Source: Tabrizicola sp. (GTDB lineage Bacteria > Pseudomonadota > Alphaproteobacteria > Rhodobacterales > Rhodobacteraceae). From it: 64,000 nucleotides of DNA. The notes beneath the pieces were generated by a model. The model made no database searches and was not told where the DNA came from. It saw only the letters and a program-made list of their open reading frames with translations. A program made the translations under genes and the position numbers. The DNA is taken from the NCBI GenBank assembly GCA_025458105.1, contig JALOTD010000004.1, positions 22,303 through 86,302 of the forward strand, given 5' to 3'. How positions within the stretch are numbered: position 1 is the first letter of the stretch; the number at the start of each line of letters is the position of its first letter. Shown here piece by piece: positions 19,634 to 28,236 of the stretch.

Positions 19634-21346
19634 ATGACAGGACAACTGGCAATACGCTGGCAGCTGGCCGCGACAGGTGCGCTTGGAGCCGCGATCCTTT
19701 GGGCTGTGATCGAGCTTGTCGACGGCGAACGCCTTGCTGATCTGCCGGGGCTGCTTCTGGCTGCAGCAGTCTGCACGATGTTCGCAGGCACCCTTGCGAT
19801 GGCCGGTCCGATTGGCCTGTCTCGTGCCGGTGTACGTGCGGCCGGTCTTGGCCTAACGGTTGCTGGGCTGATCTGGCTGGCACTGCAGCGCTTCGCCACA
19901 CCGGATGACTTCTTCAACTCGCCCTTGCCAAGCCTGGCCGCGCTGACTGTGGCGCTGTTGCCGGTTCCGTTCCTGATCGGGCAGGCACGCGGGTCCTGGA
20001 GCGACTACGGCGGGCTGTTTCAGGAGGCGTGGTCCATAGTCATCCGCTATGCCGCCGCCTGGGCCTTTACGGGAGTTGTCTGGTTGGTGATCTTTCTGTC
20101 CGATCAGATCCTGCAGGTGGTCGGCATCACCGTGATTGGCCGACTTCTGGACCATACGCTTGTTCCATTGGTCGTGACCGGGGCCGTGCTTGGCCTGGGC
20201 ATGGCGGTTGTCTACGAACTGGCGGACCTTCTGTCGCCCTACCTTGTGCTGCGGCTGTTTCGGTTGCTGTTGCCTGCGGTTCTGGTGGTGATGGTGATCT
20301 TTCTTCTTGCGTTACCGATGCGCGGGTTGGACGGGCTGTTTTCCGGCCTGTCGCCCGCTCTTCTTTTGTTGACGATGGTCGGCGGCGGGATATCGCTTGT
20401 CGCGATTGCCGTCGATCAGAACGATCAGGATGCGGCGCAAAGCCCGGTCATCCAGCGATCGGCGCAGGCGATGGCGTTGGCTCTTCCAGTGGCGTCGGCG
20501 CTTTCGGTCTGGGCGGTCTGGCTGCGGGTTGCGCAGCATGGTTGGACGCCAGAGCGTCTGTTCGTGGCACTGGTGGCTCTGATCGGACTTGGCTATGCGA
20601 TCCTTTATGGCATCGCGGTTCTGCGCGGATTGGGCTGGATGGAGCGTATCCGTCGGGTCAATCTGTGGATGGCCCTAGGCATCATCGGGCTTGCCGCGCT
20701 ATGGCTGACCCCGATCCTGAATGCCGAAGCGATATCGGCGCGGGATCAGCTTGCAAGATATCAGTCGGGGCGGACCCCGGTTGCCGATCTTGACGTTTAT
20801 GCGCTGACGAAGTGGGGGCAACCGGGTGCCGACGCGCTGGCGCAGCTGGAGACGCTGGCCAAGGAACCAGGCCAAGACGCCCTGGCTGCGCGCCTTGCCT
20901 CTCCGGACGGTGGGGTCGAAGTACCGACCGCTGATCTGGCTGCTGAATTGGCGGACCTGCTGGTCGTGCAACCGTCTGGCGCAACTGGGACGCGCGACGT
21001 CCTTCTAGCAGCTGCGCAGGACTATCAGTTGCGCGACTGGAGAGACCGTTGCCGCGCGGGTGGTGTCGGCAGTTGCCTTCTGGTGGTAGCCGACCTGTTG
21101 CCCACGCGCCCAGGTGAAGAGGCCGTGTTGATTCTTGGTGGAGATTACACGGACATCCTGGGCCTTTATCTGGACGATTCGGGCTTTCTGCAGCAGCCCG
21201 GCGTGACCCGCGCTGATGGCAGCTATGTCGACAGCGAAACCGCGGAAGAGCTGTTGCGCGCGTGGCTGGTTGCACCTCCTCCTTTGACCCCGGCCCTGAT
21301 CAATCAGTTGGGAACCGGGGAGTCCGGCTTGATGATGCGGCCCTGA
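19634..21346 (+). CDS. DUF4153-like multi-TM membrane protein
   Basis: Many TMs; WRYAAAWAFTGVVWLVIFL-type core; RINLWMALGIIGLAALWLTPILN; start at MTGQLAIRW. Confidence 0.7.
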   Translation: MTGQLAIRWQLAATGALGAAILWAVIELVDGERLADLPGLLLAAAVCTMFAGTLAMAGPIGLSRAGVRAAGLGLTVAGLIWLALQRFATPDDFFNSPLPSLAALTVALLPVPFLIGQARGSWSDYGGLFQEAWSIVIRYAAAWAFTGVVWLVIFLSDQILQVVGITVIGRLLDHTLVPLVVTGAVLGLGMAVVYELADLLSPYLVLRLFRLLLPAVLVVMVIFLLALPMRGLDGLFSGLSPALLLLTMVGGGISLVAIAVDQNDQDAAQSPVIQRSAQAMALALPVASALSVWAVWLRVAQHGWTPERLFVALVALIGLGYAILYGIAVLRGLGWMERIRRVNLWMALGIIGLAALWLTPILNAEAISARDQLARYQSGRTPVADLDVYALTKWGQPGADALAQLETLAKEPGQDALAARLASPDGGVEVPTADLAAELADLLVVQPSGATGTRDVLLAAAQDYQLRDWRDRCRAGGVGSCLLVVADLLPTRPGEEAVLILGGDYTDILGLYLDDSGFLQQPGVTRADGSYVDSETAEELLRAWLVAPPPLTPALINQLGTGESGLMMRP

Positions 21347-21369
21347 TTTGGGTGGGAGATTGTTAACGC

Positions 21370-21987
21370 ATGCCCGCTAAGCTGCCAGCGGAAACGATTG
21401 CTGGGTCACACATGGACGCGCTTCTCTTGCGCTCGTTGCAAGGTTATCTACGGGACACCTTCGGTCCGACCGTTTGGCAAGCGATCTGCCGCCGGGCTGC
21501 ACTGACGATCGAGACATTCGAACCAATGATGCGCTATGATCGCGGCATGGCGGACCGGGTCGCGAAACATGCGGCCGAAACACTGGGGCGGCCCGTCGAG
21601 TCGGTTTGGGAAGACATGGGAACCTACCTGGTCACGAACCCCGGCCACGAGGGGGTACGCCGGCTGCTTCGCTTTGGCGGGATCGGTTTCGTCGACTTTC
21701 TGCATTCGCTGGAAGAGATGCCGGGCCGCGCGCGACTGGCGATGCCAGAGCTTGAGCTTCCCGAAGTGATCCTGACCGAAATCGGGCCAGACAGGTTCGA
21801 ACTGCGGTGCCGGTCGAAAGTCGCCGGGTTTCCAAGGGTCCTTGTCGGGATCCTGACGGCGATGGCGGATGATTACGGCACGCTGTGTTTGATCGAACCA
21901 GATGGCGGGGAGCGGATTTCGGTACGGATCCTTGACAGCCGACACGGTGCCGCCCGGTCGTTCGATCTTGCCATGCCGGAACGGTAG
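21370..21987 (+). CDS. H-NOX/HNOB-like domain protein lacking the canonical haem His
   Basis: LLLRSLQGYLRDTFGPTVWQAI..GTYLVTNPGHEGVRRLLRFGGIGFVDFLHSLEEMPGRARLAMPELELPEV. Confidence 0.75.
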   Translation: MPAKLPAETIAGSHMDALLLRSLQGYLRDTFGPTVWQAICRRAALTIETFEPMMRYDRGMADRVAKHAAETLGRPVESVWEDMGTYLVTNPGHEGVRRLLRFGGIGFVDFLHSLEEMPGRARLAMPELELPEVILTEIGPDRFELRCRSKVAGFPRVLVGILTAMADDYGTLCLIEPDGGERISVRILDSRHGAARSFDLAMPER

Positions 21988-21990
21988 CGG

Positions 21991-22986
21991 ATGGAGGCAT
22001 CGGTGCCACAAGCGAGTTGCAGAATCGGTGCCGACGGGCTGGCGCGCCTGATGCCGATGCATCTGCTTCTTGACAGCGACGGTCGGGTCAACAGCATCGG
22101 GCCGACCCTTGCGCGTGTGCTGGGGGACGCGCCCGTGATCGGGGCGCTGTTCCAGGACCTGTTCGAAGTGCGTTCACCTGGCGGGGCGATTACGGCCGAG
22201 GATGTGCTGTCCCGTGCCGGACACAGGTTTCGACTGGTGCCGCGCAATGGATCGCGAGTGGGGCTGCGTGGGTTGGGCCTGCGGGTTGACGACAAGGTGC
22301 TGCTGAACCTGACCTTCGGAATCGATCTGATCGCCGCCGTACGCGAATTTGCACTGAGCGATGCCGATTTCGCGGCAACCGACCTTGCAATGGAACTGCT
22401 GTATCTTGCCGAGGCGAATGCCGCGGTGACGCGGGAACTGCGTGGATTGAACCTGCGGCTTGAAGGTGCGCGCCTGCAGGCCGAGGAAGAGGCGATGACC
22501 GATCCCCTGACCGGCCTGCGCAACCGCCGCGCTGCGGATCTGCTGCTGGAACGGTTTTGCTCAACCCGGACGCCATTCGGGTTGCTGCAGATGGACCTCG
22601 ACTATTTCAAGAAGGTAAATGATACCCTTGGTCATGCTGCCGGCGATTTCGTCCTGGAAGCGGTCGGAAAGATCCTGCGCGAACAACTTCGATCAGAGGA
22701 CTGTGCCGCCCGGGTCGGCGGCGACGAATTCGTGATCATCGTGACAAACCGCACCGAGCCGGAGACGCTGCAAGGTATCGCGGACCGGATTATTGCAAAG
22801 GTTTCGCAACCGATGGATTATGAAGGGCAGAGTTGTACCGTCTCGGCCAGTATCGGGATTGTGCGGTCTGTCGATCTGGTCAATCCCGATTCCGCCCAGC
22901 TTCTGGCCGCCGCAGACCGGGCGCTTTACGCTGCAAAGCATGCCGGTCGTTCACGGGCCCTATTGCTGGTCGATCAGACCAGCTAA
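21991..22986 (+). CDS. HNOBA-like sensor plus GGDEF diguanylate cyclase
   Basis: N-terminal HNOBA/PAS-like region and coiled coil; DPLTGLRNRRAAD, RVGGDEFVIIV intact. Confidence 0.85.
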   Translation: MEASVPQASCRIGADGLARLMPMHLLLDSDGRVNSIGPTLARVLGDAPVIGALFQDLFEVRSPGGAITAEDVLSRAGHRFRLVPRNGSRVGLRGLGLRVDDKVLLNLTFGIDLIAAVREFALSDADFAATDLAMELLYLAEANAAVTRELRGLNLRLEGARLQAEEEAMTDPLTGLRNRRAADLLLERFCSTRTPFGLLQMDLDYFKKVNDTLGHAAGDFVLEAVGKILREQLRSEDCAARVGGDEFVIIVTNRTEPETLQGIADRIIAKVSQPMDYEGQSCTVSASIGIVRSVDLVNPDSAQLLAAADRALYAAKHAGRSRALLLVDQTS

Positions 22987-24026
22987 TCCGCCGCGGGCGC
23001 CGGAAGAACCCAAAGCGCGTGAGTGGGCAAGCGTACGCCGATCCATGATCCGGGGGACAAAGCCTCGGCCCTGTCCGGAGCCACAAGGGCCGTTAGCGGC
23101 ACGCCATCTGCCAGCAGCCTGACTCGCGTCTGAGAGCCAAGGAACAGCTTTTCGGTCACTTGCGCACGGACATCACCGGAGCCATCCACAAGCTGCACCG
23201 CTTCCGGGCGGATCGTCAGGACGCCGGGGCCGTTCGGCTGGCCGGGGGGCAGGACCAAAGGGCCCAGGCTGCTGATGAACCGACCTTTGTCTGCCCGACC
23301 CGGCAGAAAATTCGTGCCTCCGAAAAATCGTGCCGTCGCAACCGAATTGGGCCGTTGGAAGATTTCGTCCGGCCCTGCCTCTTGGATCAGGCGACCCGCC
23401 ATCATCAGCGCAATCCGGTCTGCCAGGGCAACTGCCTCTGACTGGTCATGGGTTACCATCAGCAACGTCACCCCGGTTGCGCGCTGCAAGTGGCGGATGA
23501 GATCACGCATATCTTCGCGCAAGGCGACATCGAGACTCGACAAAGGCTCGTCCAGCAACATGAGCCGGGGCTTCAGGACCAGCGCCCGAGCCAAGGCGCC
23601 GCGCTGCAGTTGGCCCCCCGAAAGCTCGTGCGGGCGGCGGGACCCAAGCCCGGTGAGCTGCACCAGATCAAGCATCTCTGCCACGCGACGCGCGGTCTCA
23701 TCGCGGGGCAGGCCTCGCATCTTCAATCCGAAGGCCACGTTCTCGGCCAGCGACATATGCGGGAACAAGAGGGCATTCTGAAACACCAGCACGATCCCGC
23801 GCCGTTCAGGGGGCAAGGGAAGAATTGACGTACCGTCCAGCAGGATATCGCCAGAGTCCGGAGCCAGCAGCCCCGCGATCAGGCGCATGGCCGTGGTCTT
23901 TCCCGCGCCGGAAGGGCCGAGCAAGGCGGTCAGCTGCCCCTCGGGCAGGCGTAGGCTGACATTGCGGACGCCGCTAGACGCGTCATCCGAAAAGGTCTTG
24001 GTTACGTCGCGCAGCTCCAGGGTCAT
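22983..24026 (-). CDS. ABC transporter ATP-binding protein (Fe/thiamine/spermidine class; YnjD-like context)
   Basis: GPSGAGKTTAMRLIAG, LSGGQLQRGALARAL, MLLDEPLSSLD; C-terminal TOBE-like. Confidence 0.88.
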   Translation of the reverse strand: MTLELRDVTKTFSDDASSGVRNVSLRLPEGQLTALLGPSGAGKTTAMRLIAGLLAPDSGDILLDGTSILPLPPERRGIVLVFQNALLFPHMSLAENVAFGLKMRGLPRDETARRVAEMLDLVQLTGLGSRRPHELSGGQLQRGALARALVLKPRLMLLDEPLSSLDVALREDMRDLIRHLQRATGVTLLMVTHDQSEAVALADRIALMMAGRLIQEAGPDEIFQRPNSVATARFFGGTNFLPGRADKGRFISSLGPLVLPPGQPNGPGVLTIRPEAVQLVDGSGDVRAQVTEKLFLGSQTRVRLLADGVPLTALVAPDRAEALSPGSWIGVRLPTHALWVLPAPAAD

Positions 24027-24829
24027 GGTGCAAGGCCCCTGGCCAGTGACGGGTGCCGCCCGGTGATCCGTCGCGCCGTGAAGATCAAAACGACCACGCC
24101 GGGAAGTATGTAGATCAAGGCGATGGCCCCGGTGATGTCGTTGCGACCTGCGGCGGCAAAACTGTACAGCGTCAAGGGAAGGGTCTGCACCTTTCCCCCG
24201 CCGATCACCAGGGTCAGCAGATACTGCGACCAGGACACCAGAAAGGCGAACAGCGATCCGATCAACAGGCTGGGTCCGATCATCGGCAAGGTGATGTGGC
24301 GGAAGACCTGCCAGGGGCGCGCGCCGAGCGACCTTGCCTGGTCTTCATGGACCGGATCGAAGCGGGCAAAGGCTGCCGCAAGGATCAGGGTCATATAGGG
24401 AATGACCGGGATCAGATGTGCCAGGACGACGCCCGTCCAGCTGGCGGACAGCCCGAGGTGAAGAAAGACGGCATGCAAGCCGGGCGCAATGGCAATGGCT
24501 GGCACAAGCGCCGGTGCGATCAGCAAGAGTAGAACAATGCGCTTGCCCGGAAAATCGTATAGGCCAAGCGCGCGCCCCGCTGGCAGGCCAATGACCGCTG
24601 CGACGACCGTTGTTGCGCCAGCAATTGCAAAGGTCGTCCAAAGGCTGGACAGGACACCCGACTGGGCCGAGAGGGCAAAGGTCCAGGCTGCCAGCGAATA
24701 CTGCCGTGGCATGAGGTCGGGAAAGCGCCAGCCATGAGCGAAGGACCAGATGGCCAATGGGACAAGTGGGGCGATCAGAGCTGCCGCAAGGACAACTCCC
24801 GCCATCAGCTGCAGACGCGCGACGGTCAT
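24023..24829 (-). CDS. ABC transporter permease
   Basis: BPD_transp_1; EAA-like DQARSLGARPWQVFRHITLPMIGPSLL; start at MTVARLQLMAG. Confidence 0.82.
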   Translation of the reverse strand: MTVARLQLMAGVVLAAALIAPLVPLAIWSFAHGWRFPDLMPRQYSLAAWTFALSAQSGVLSSLWTTFAIAGATTVVAAVIGLPAGRALGLYDFPGKRIVLLLLIAPALVPAIAIAPGLHAVFLHLGLSASWTGVVLAHLIPVIPYMTLILAAAFARFDPVHEDQARSLGARPWQVFRHITLPMIGPSLLIGSLFAFLVSWSQYLLTLVIGGGKVQTLPLTLYSFAAAGRNDITGAIALIYILPGVVVLIFTARRITGRHPSLARGLAP

Positions 24830-25686
24830 GGACGCGCCCGCCGCGGCAACGCGAAGCTCGCATAAAGCGCCAGAAGTACCGCCGAGACGAGGGCCACGAT
24901 CATCGCCATCGCATAGGCCTCTGGCCGGTGCATCAGGTCGACGGCAGTAAAGCCGCGCCATGTGGCTACGGGCAGGGCTTCGGGTGCATGGGCACCAAGC
25001 AGCAAAGGGATCTCGTACGCGCCGAAGGCAAAGGCGAATACCAGGGATGAGGCGGCGACCAGCCCTGGCATCAAAAGCGGCAGGGTGACATGACGCAGCA
25101 CCTGCCAGCGGCCGGCACCCAGGCTTCGGGCCGCAGCTTCGTGGCCGGGCGGGATTGCTTGCAGATTGGCCAAGAGGATCAAGGCGATGAACGGCAATTC
25201 CTTCCAGACGTAAGTCAGGATGATGCCAATTGCCAATGGGTCATGTGTCAGAGGCGGAAAGTCCGACGGGACCGCAACAAGGCCGGCCGCAAAGGCCAAT
25301 CGGGCAAAGCTGCCCGACTGGGACACCAGATACAGGATGCCGATGGCCCCGACGACATGCGGGATTGTCAGGTTCAGCTGAACCAGAAATCCGATCAGCG
25401 CGCGCCCCGGAAACGTTTCGCGCAACAGAAGTGCTGTCCCGAGCGCTAGGATGGAGGCAAGGACCGTCGATGCTGCCGCTATCCAAAGCGACAGGCCAAG
25501 CGAGGCAAGAAACGTGCCCGACTGCAAGATGGCGGCATAGGCGGCAAGGTCGGGGGTATCAAGGCCAAGCGCCGGCATGTATCGGAACGAACGGACAAGG
25601 CCCAGCCCAAGCCCGGCAAAGAACAACCCGCCCAGAAGCACAAGCGCCGGCGCAAGCAGCAGGAGAGGTCTGGTTCGACGGCTCAC
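24826..25686 (-). CDS. ABC transporter permease
   Basis: BPD_transp_1; EAAARSLGAGRWQVLRHVTLPLLMPGL. Confidence 0.85.
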   Translation of the reverse strand: MSRRTRPLLLLAPALVLLGGLFFAGLGLGLVRSFRYMPALGLDTPDLAAYAAILQSGTFLASLGLSLWIAAASTVLASILALGTALLLRETFPGRALIGFLVQLNLTIPHVVGAIGILYLVSQSGSFARLAFAAGLVAVPSDFPPLTHDPLAIGIILTYVWKELPFIALILLANLQAIPPGHEAAARSLGAGRWQVLRHVTLPLLMPGLVAASSLVFAFAFGAYEIPLLLGAHAPEALPVATWRGFTAVDLMHRPEAYAMAMIVALVSAVLLALYASFALPRRARP

Positions 25687-25776
25687 ATCACTATCCTAGC
25701 CCGGGCCAGCGTGCAGACTTGGATCTTCCAGCGCAAGACACAAGCGCACTTTCTGGCCCGCGACGGACCGGCGCAA

Positions 25777-26991
25777 TCAGTTGCCGACGTTGGCCGTCCA
25801 GCCAGCTTCGATTGCAGTCAGCCAGTCGGCCTGTAGTTCCGGCAATGCGGCCTTGGCCAGCTCTGCTGCGGGGACGACCGACGGATGTGCCTCGATGGCG
25901 GCAAAGCCCGCCTGGACCTGCGGAGAGGTGCGCCCGATCTCGATGGCCGGGGCGGCGCCCCAGACCTCGGCTTTGGCCTTCTCAAGCTGCGCCTCGCCTG
26001 ACAGAAGCAGGTTCTGGAGCACCATCGCCGCTGCCTTGTTTGGCGAGTTGAAGGGGATCAGCGTGTAATTCGTGTTGCCGATGGTCCCATCCGCCAGACC
26101 ATACGAGCGGACCGTCTCGGGGTATATCCCTGCCTGCACCGCTATGCCGAACTGCGCAGGGTCATAATTGAACGTGAATGCAACCTCGCCATTGGCGAAA
26201 AGCTCGTTCAGCTGGGTAACGGTTGTCGGATAGGTCCGCCCCTCGCGCCAGAGGAAGGGTTCGATCTCGTTCAGGATCGCCCAAGTCTTTGCGGCGACCG
26301 CATCGAACCGCGCCTGGTCGAACGGACCAAGCAGCGCGTCCGGCCCCCCAGCAGCGTGATAGAAGACATGACGGACAAAGACCGACCCGGTGAAATCTGG
26401 CGGGGCAGGATAGGTGAAGCGGCCAGGGTTGGCCTTGATCCAGGCGAGAAGCCCGGCCATGTCGCGCGGCGGATCGACCAGGGTGGCGCTGTCATGGGCA
26501 AAGGCGAACTGGACCGTGTTCCAGGGCACTTCGCAGCCGTCTACCGGCACGCCGAAGTCATTCGCGATGGCCGGATTGTCCCAGTTTACCAAGGTATTGT
26601 TTGGAAAAAGGTCGGTATAGCCGCAGAAGGCGAGGTCGGCCTGCTTCATCGAGCGGAAGTTCTCGCCGTTGATCCAGATGAGATCGACAGTCCCCGCATC
26701 GGTCACCCCGGCCTCTTTCTCGGTCAGGACAAGGTTCACGATTTCCGCCGCATCGGTGATCGGCACGCGGTTCAATGTTATGTCATAGTCGGACTTCAGC
26801 CGGTCGGCGACATAGCCAGAGACATAGGCGTTGATGTTGTCTGCGCCGCCCCACATGAACCAGTTCACCGTGCCGCCCCGGGCTTCTTCCACAATCTGGT
26901 CCCAAGTCATGGCCTTGAGCGCCTGACCATCAGCGGTGTCGGCCGCGGCGGCGGTGGTCAGAAGCAAGAGGGCAGCAAGGCTACGAAGCAT
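25777..26991 (-). CDS. ABC transporter substrate-binding protein (YnjB-like)
   Basis: Signal peptide; TWDQIVEEARGGTVNWFMWGGADNINAYVSGYVADRLKSDY; VDLIWINGENFRSMKQADLAFCGY. Confidence 0.82.
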   Translation of the reverse strand: MLRSLAALLLLTTAAAADTADGQALKAMTWDQIVEEARGGTVNWFMWGGADNINAYVSGYVADRLKSDYDITLNRVPITDAAEIVNLVLTEKEAGVTDAGTVDLIWINGENFRSMKQADLAFCGYTDLFPNNTLVNWDNPAIANDFGVPVDGCEVPWNTVQFAFAHDSATLVDPPRDMAGLLAWIKANPGRFTYPAPPDFTGSVFVRHVFYHAAGGPDALLGPFDQARFDAVAAKTWAILNEIEPFLWREGRTYPTTVTQLNELFANGEVAFTFNYDPAQFGIAVQAGIYPETVRSYGLADGTIGNTNYTLIPFNSPNKAAAMVLQNLLLSGEAQLEKAKAEVWGAAPAIEIGRTSPQVQAGFAAIEAHPSVVPAAELAKAALPELQADWLTAIEAGWTANVGN

Positions 26992-27080
26992 GATTGGGGT
27001 CCTGTGAAGTTGCTGCCCCATCAAGCCGAAAAACCGGGGCAACGCCAGTCACATGCCCGTGCCGCTATTGTAACGGAAGG

Positions 27081-27155
27081 TGGCAGCCCGTAGGGGAGTC
27101 GAACCCCTCTTCCCAGGTTGAAAACCTGGTGTCCTAACCGATAGACGAACGGGCC
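27081..27155 (-). tRNA. tRNA-Glu (TTC anticodon)
   Basis: Cloverleaf: GGCCCGT acceptor, anticodon arm CCAGG-TTTTCAA-CCTGG, T arm AGGGG-TTCGACT-CCCCT, CCA end. Confidence 0.95.
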
Positions 27156-27197
27156 AGTAGCGCATCTCGTATCGGGTGGCGCATTGGGGCGCAAGGG

Positions 27198-28007
27198 TCA
27201 GCCGTCGATCTGGGCGCCCATGATCGCGATGGCCTGCTGATAGACCTTTGCCGCGTTCCACTGCTTGATGACCTCGAAGTTCGGCTCACCTTCCTGATAG
27301 CCCTGACCAGGCTTCCAGCCCTTCTGGCGCAGGAAATTCGCGGTCGATGCCATGGCATCGGTCAAGTTGTAGAAATCCACTGCCCCGTCGCCGTTGCCAT
27401 CGACCCCGTACTTCAGGGCATTGCCGGGAAGGAACTGGGTATGGCCCAATTCTCCATGCTTAGCCCCGATGGTCTTCATGCTGATCGACCCCTGATCCAC
27501 CAGTTTCAGCGCACCGATCAGGTGCGGGCGGAAGAAATCGGACCGGCGGCAGTCATAGGTCAGCGTGGCGATGGCCGATACGACGTTGGTGTCGCCCATG
27601 AAGCCGCCAAAGCCGGTTTCCATCCCGTGGATCGCGATCAGCACACCGGCGGGGACGCCATACTGGGCCTCGAGGCTTGCGTAGAAATCGGCGTTCTTGG
27701 CCTTGCGGTTGCGACCCTGGCTGATGATCGCATCTGCGCCCCTGACCTGCAGGAACTTCTCAAGGCTGTACTTGAAGCTTTTCTGGTTGCGGTCGGCGGC
27801 AATCGTGGCTTTGGAATAAGAGGTCGCCATCAGCGCCTCGATCCCGCGCTTGCCGACGCCGTCTGCCTTTGCCTCGGCAGCCATTTCGGCCTTCCACGCC
27901 TCGTACTGCCCGCCGGTGTCGGAACAGCTGGCTGCAGCGGCCTGCAACGGAAGGGCACCCAGAACCAGGGCAGCGGAAAGGCTTTTCAGAAAGGTCACGA
28001 CGGACAC
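27198..28007 (-). CDS. lytic murein transglycosylase (MltB-like/SLT)
   Basis: IAIHGMETGFGGFMGDTNVVSAIATLTYDCRRSDFFRPHLIGAL; GELGHTQFLPGNALKYGVDGNGDG. Confidence 0.88.
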   Translation of the reverse strand: MSVVTFLKSLSAALVLGALPLQAAAASCSDTGGQYEAWKAEMAAEAKADGVGKRGIEALMATSYSKATIAADRNQKSFKYSLEKFLQVRGADAIISQGRNRKAKNADFYASLEAQYGVPAGVLIAIHGMETGFGGFMGDTNVVSAIATLTYDCRRSDFFRPHLIGALKLVDQGSISMKTIGAKHGELGHTQFLPGNALKYGVDGNGDGAVDFYNLTDAMASTANFLRQKGWKPGQGYQEGEPNFEVIKQWNAAKVYQQAIAIMGAQIDG

Positions 28008-28100
28008 CTATGCAAGTTTGGCACAGAATATTGATAAGGCTGCAACAATCAAGCGCGCAGCCGGAACGGTTAAGGGGCGGTTTCTGACATGTTGGTGAAG

Positions 28101-28175
28101 TGGCAGCCCGTAGGGGAGTCGAACCCCTCTTCCCAGGTTGAAAACCTGGTGTCCTAACCGATAGACGAACGGGCC
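28101..28175 (-). tRNA. tRNA-Glu (TTC anticodon), identical second copy
   Basis: 75-nt sequence identical to 27081-27155. Confidence 0.95.
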
Positions 28176-28236
28176 ACACTGTCGGTGCGCGGTGTCTAGA
28201 ATCTGTGCCCGGCTTCTGCAAGAGGAAAATTGCGCC

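Noticed and set aside
27081-28175. tRNA-Glu pair as att sites of an integrative island
   Set aside because: Full-length functional-looking tRNAs, only a housekeeping transglycosylase between them, no integrase
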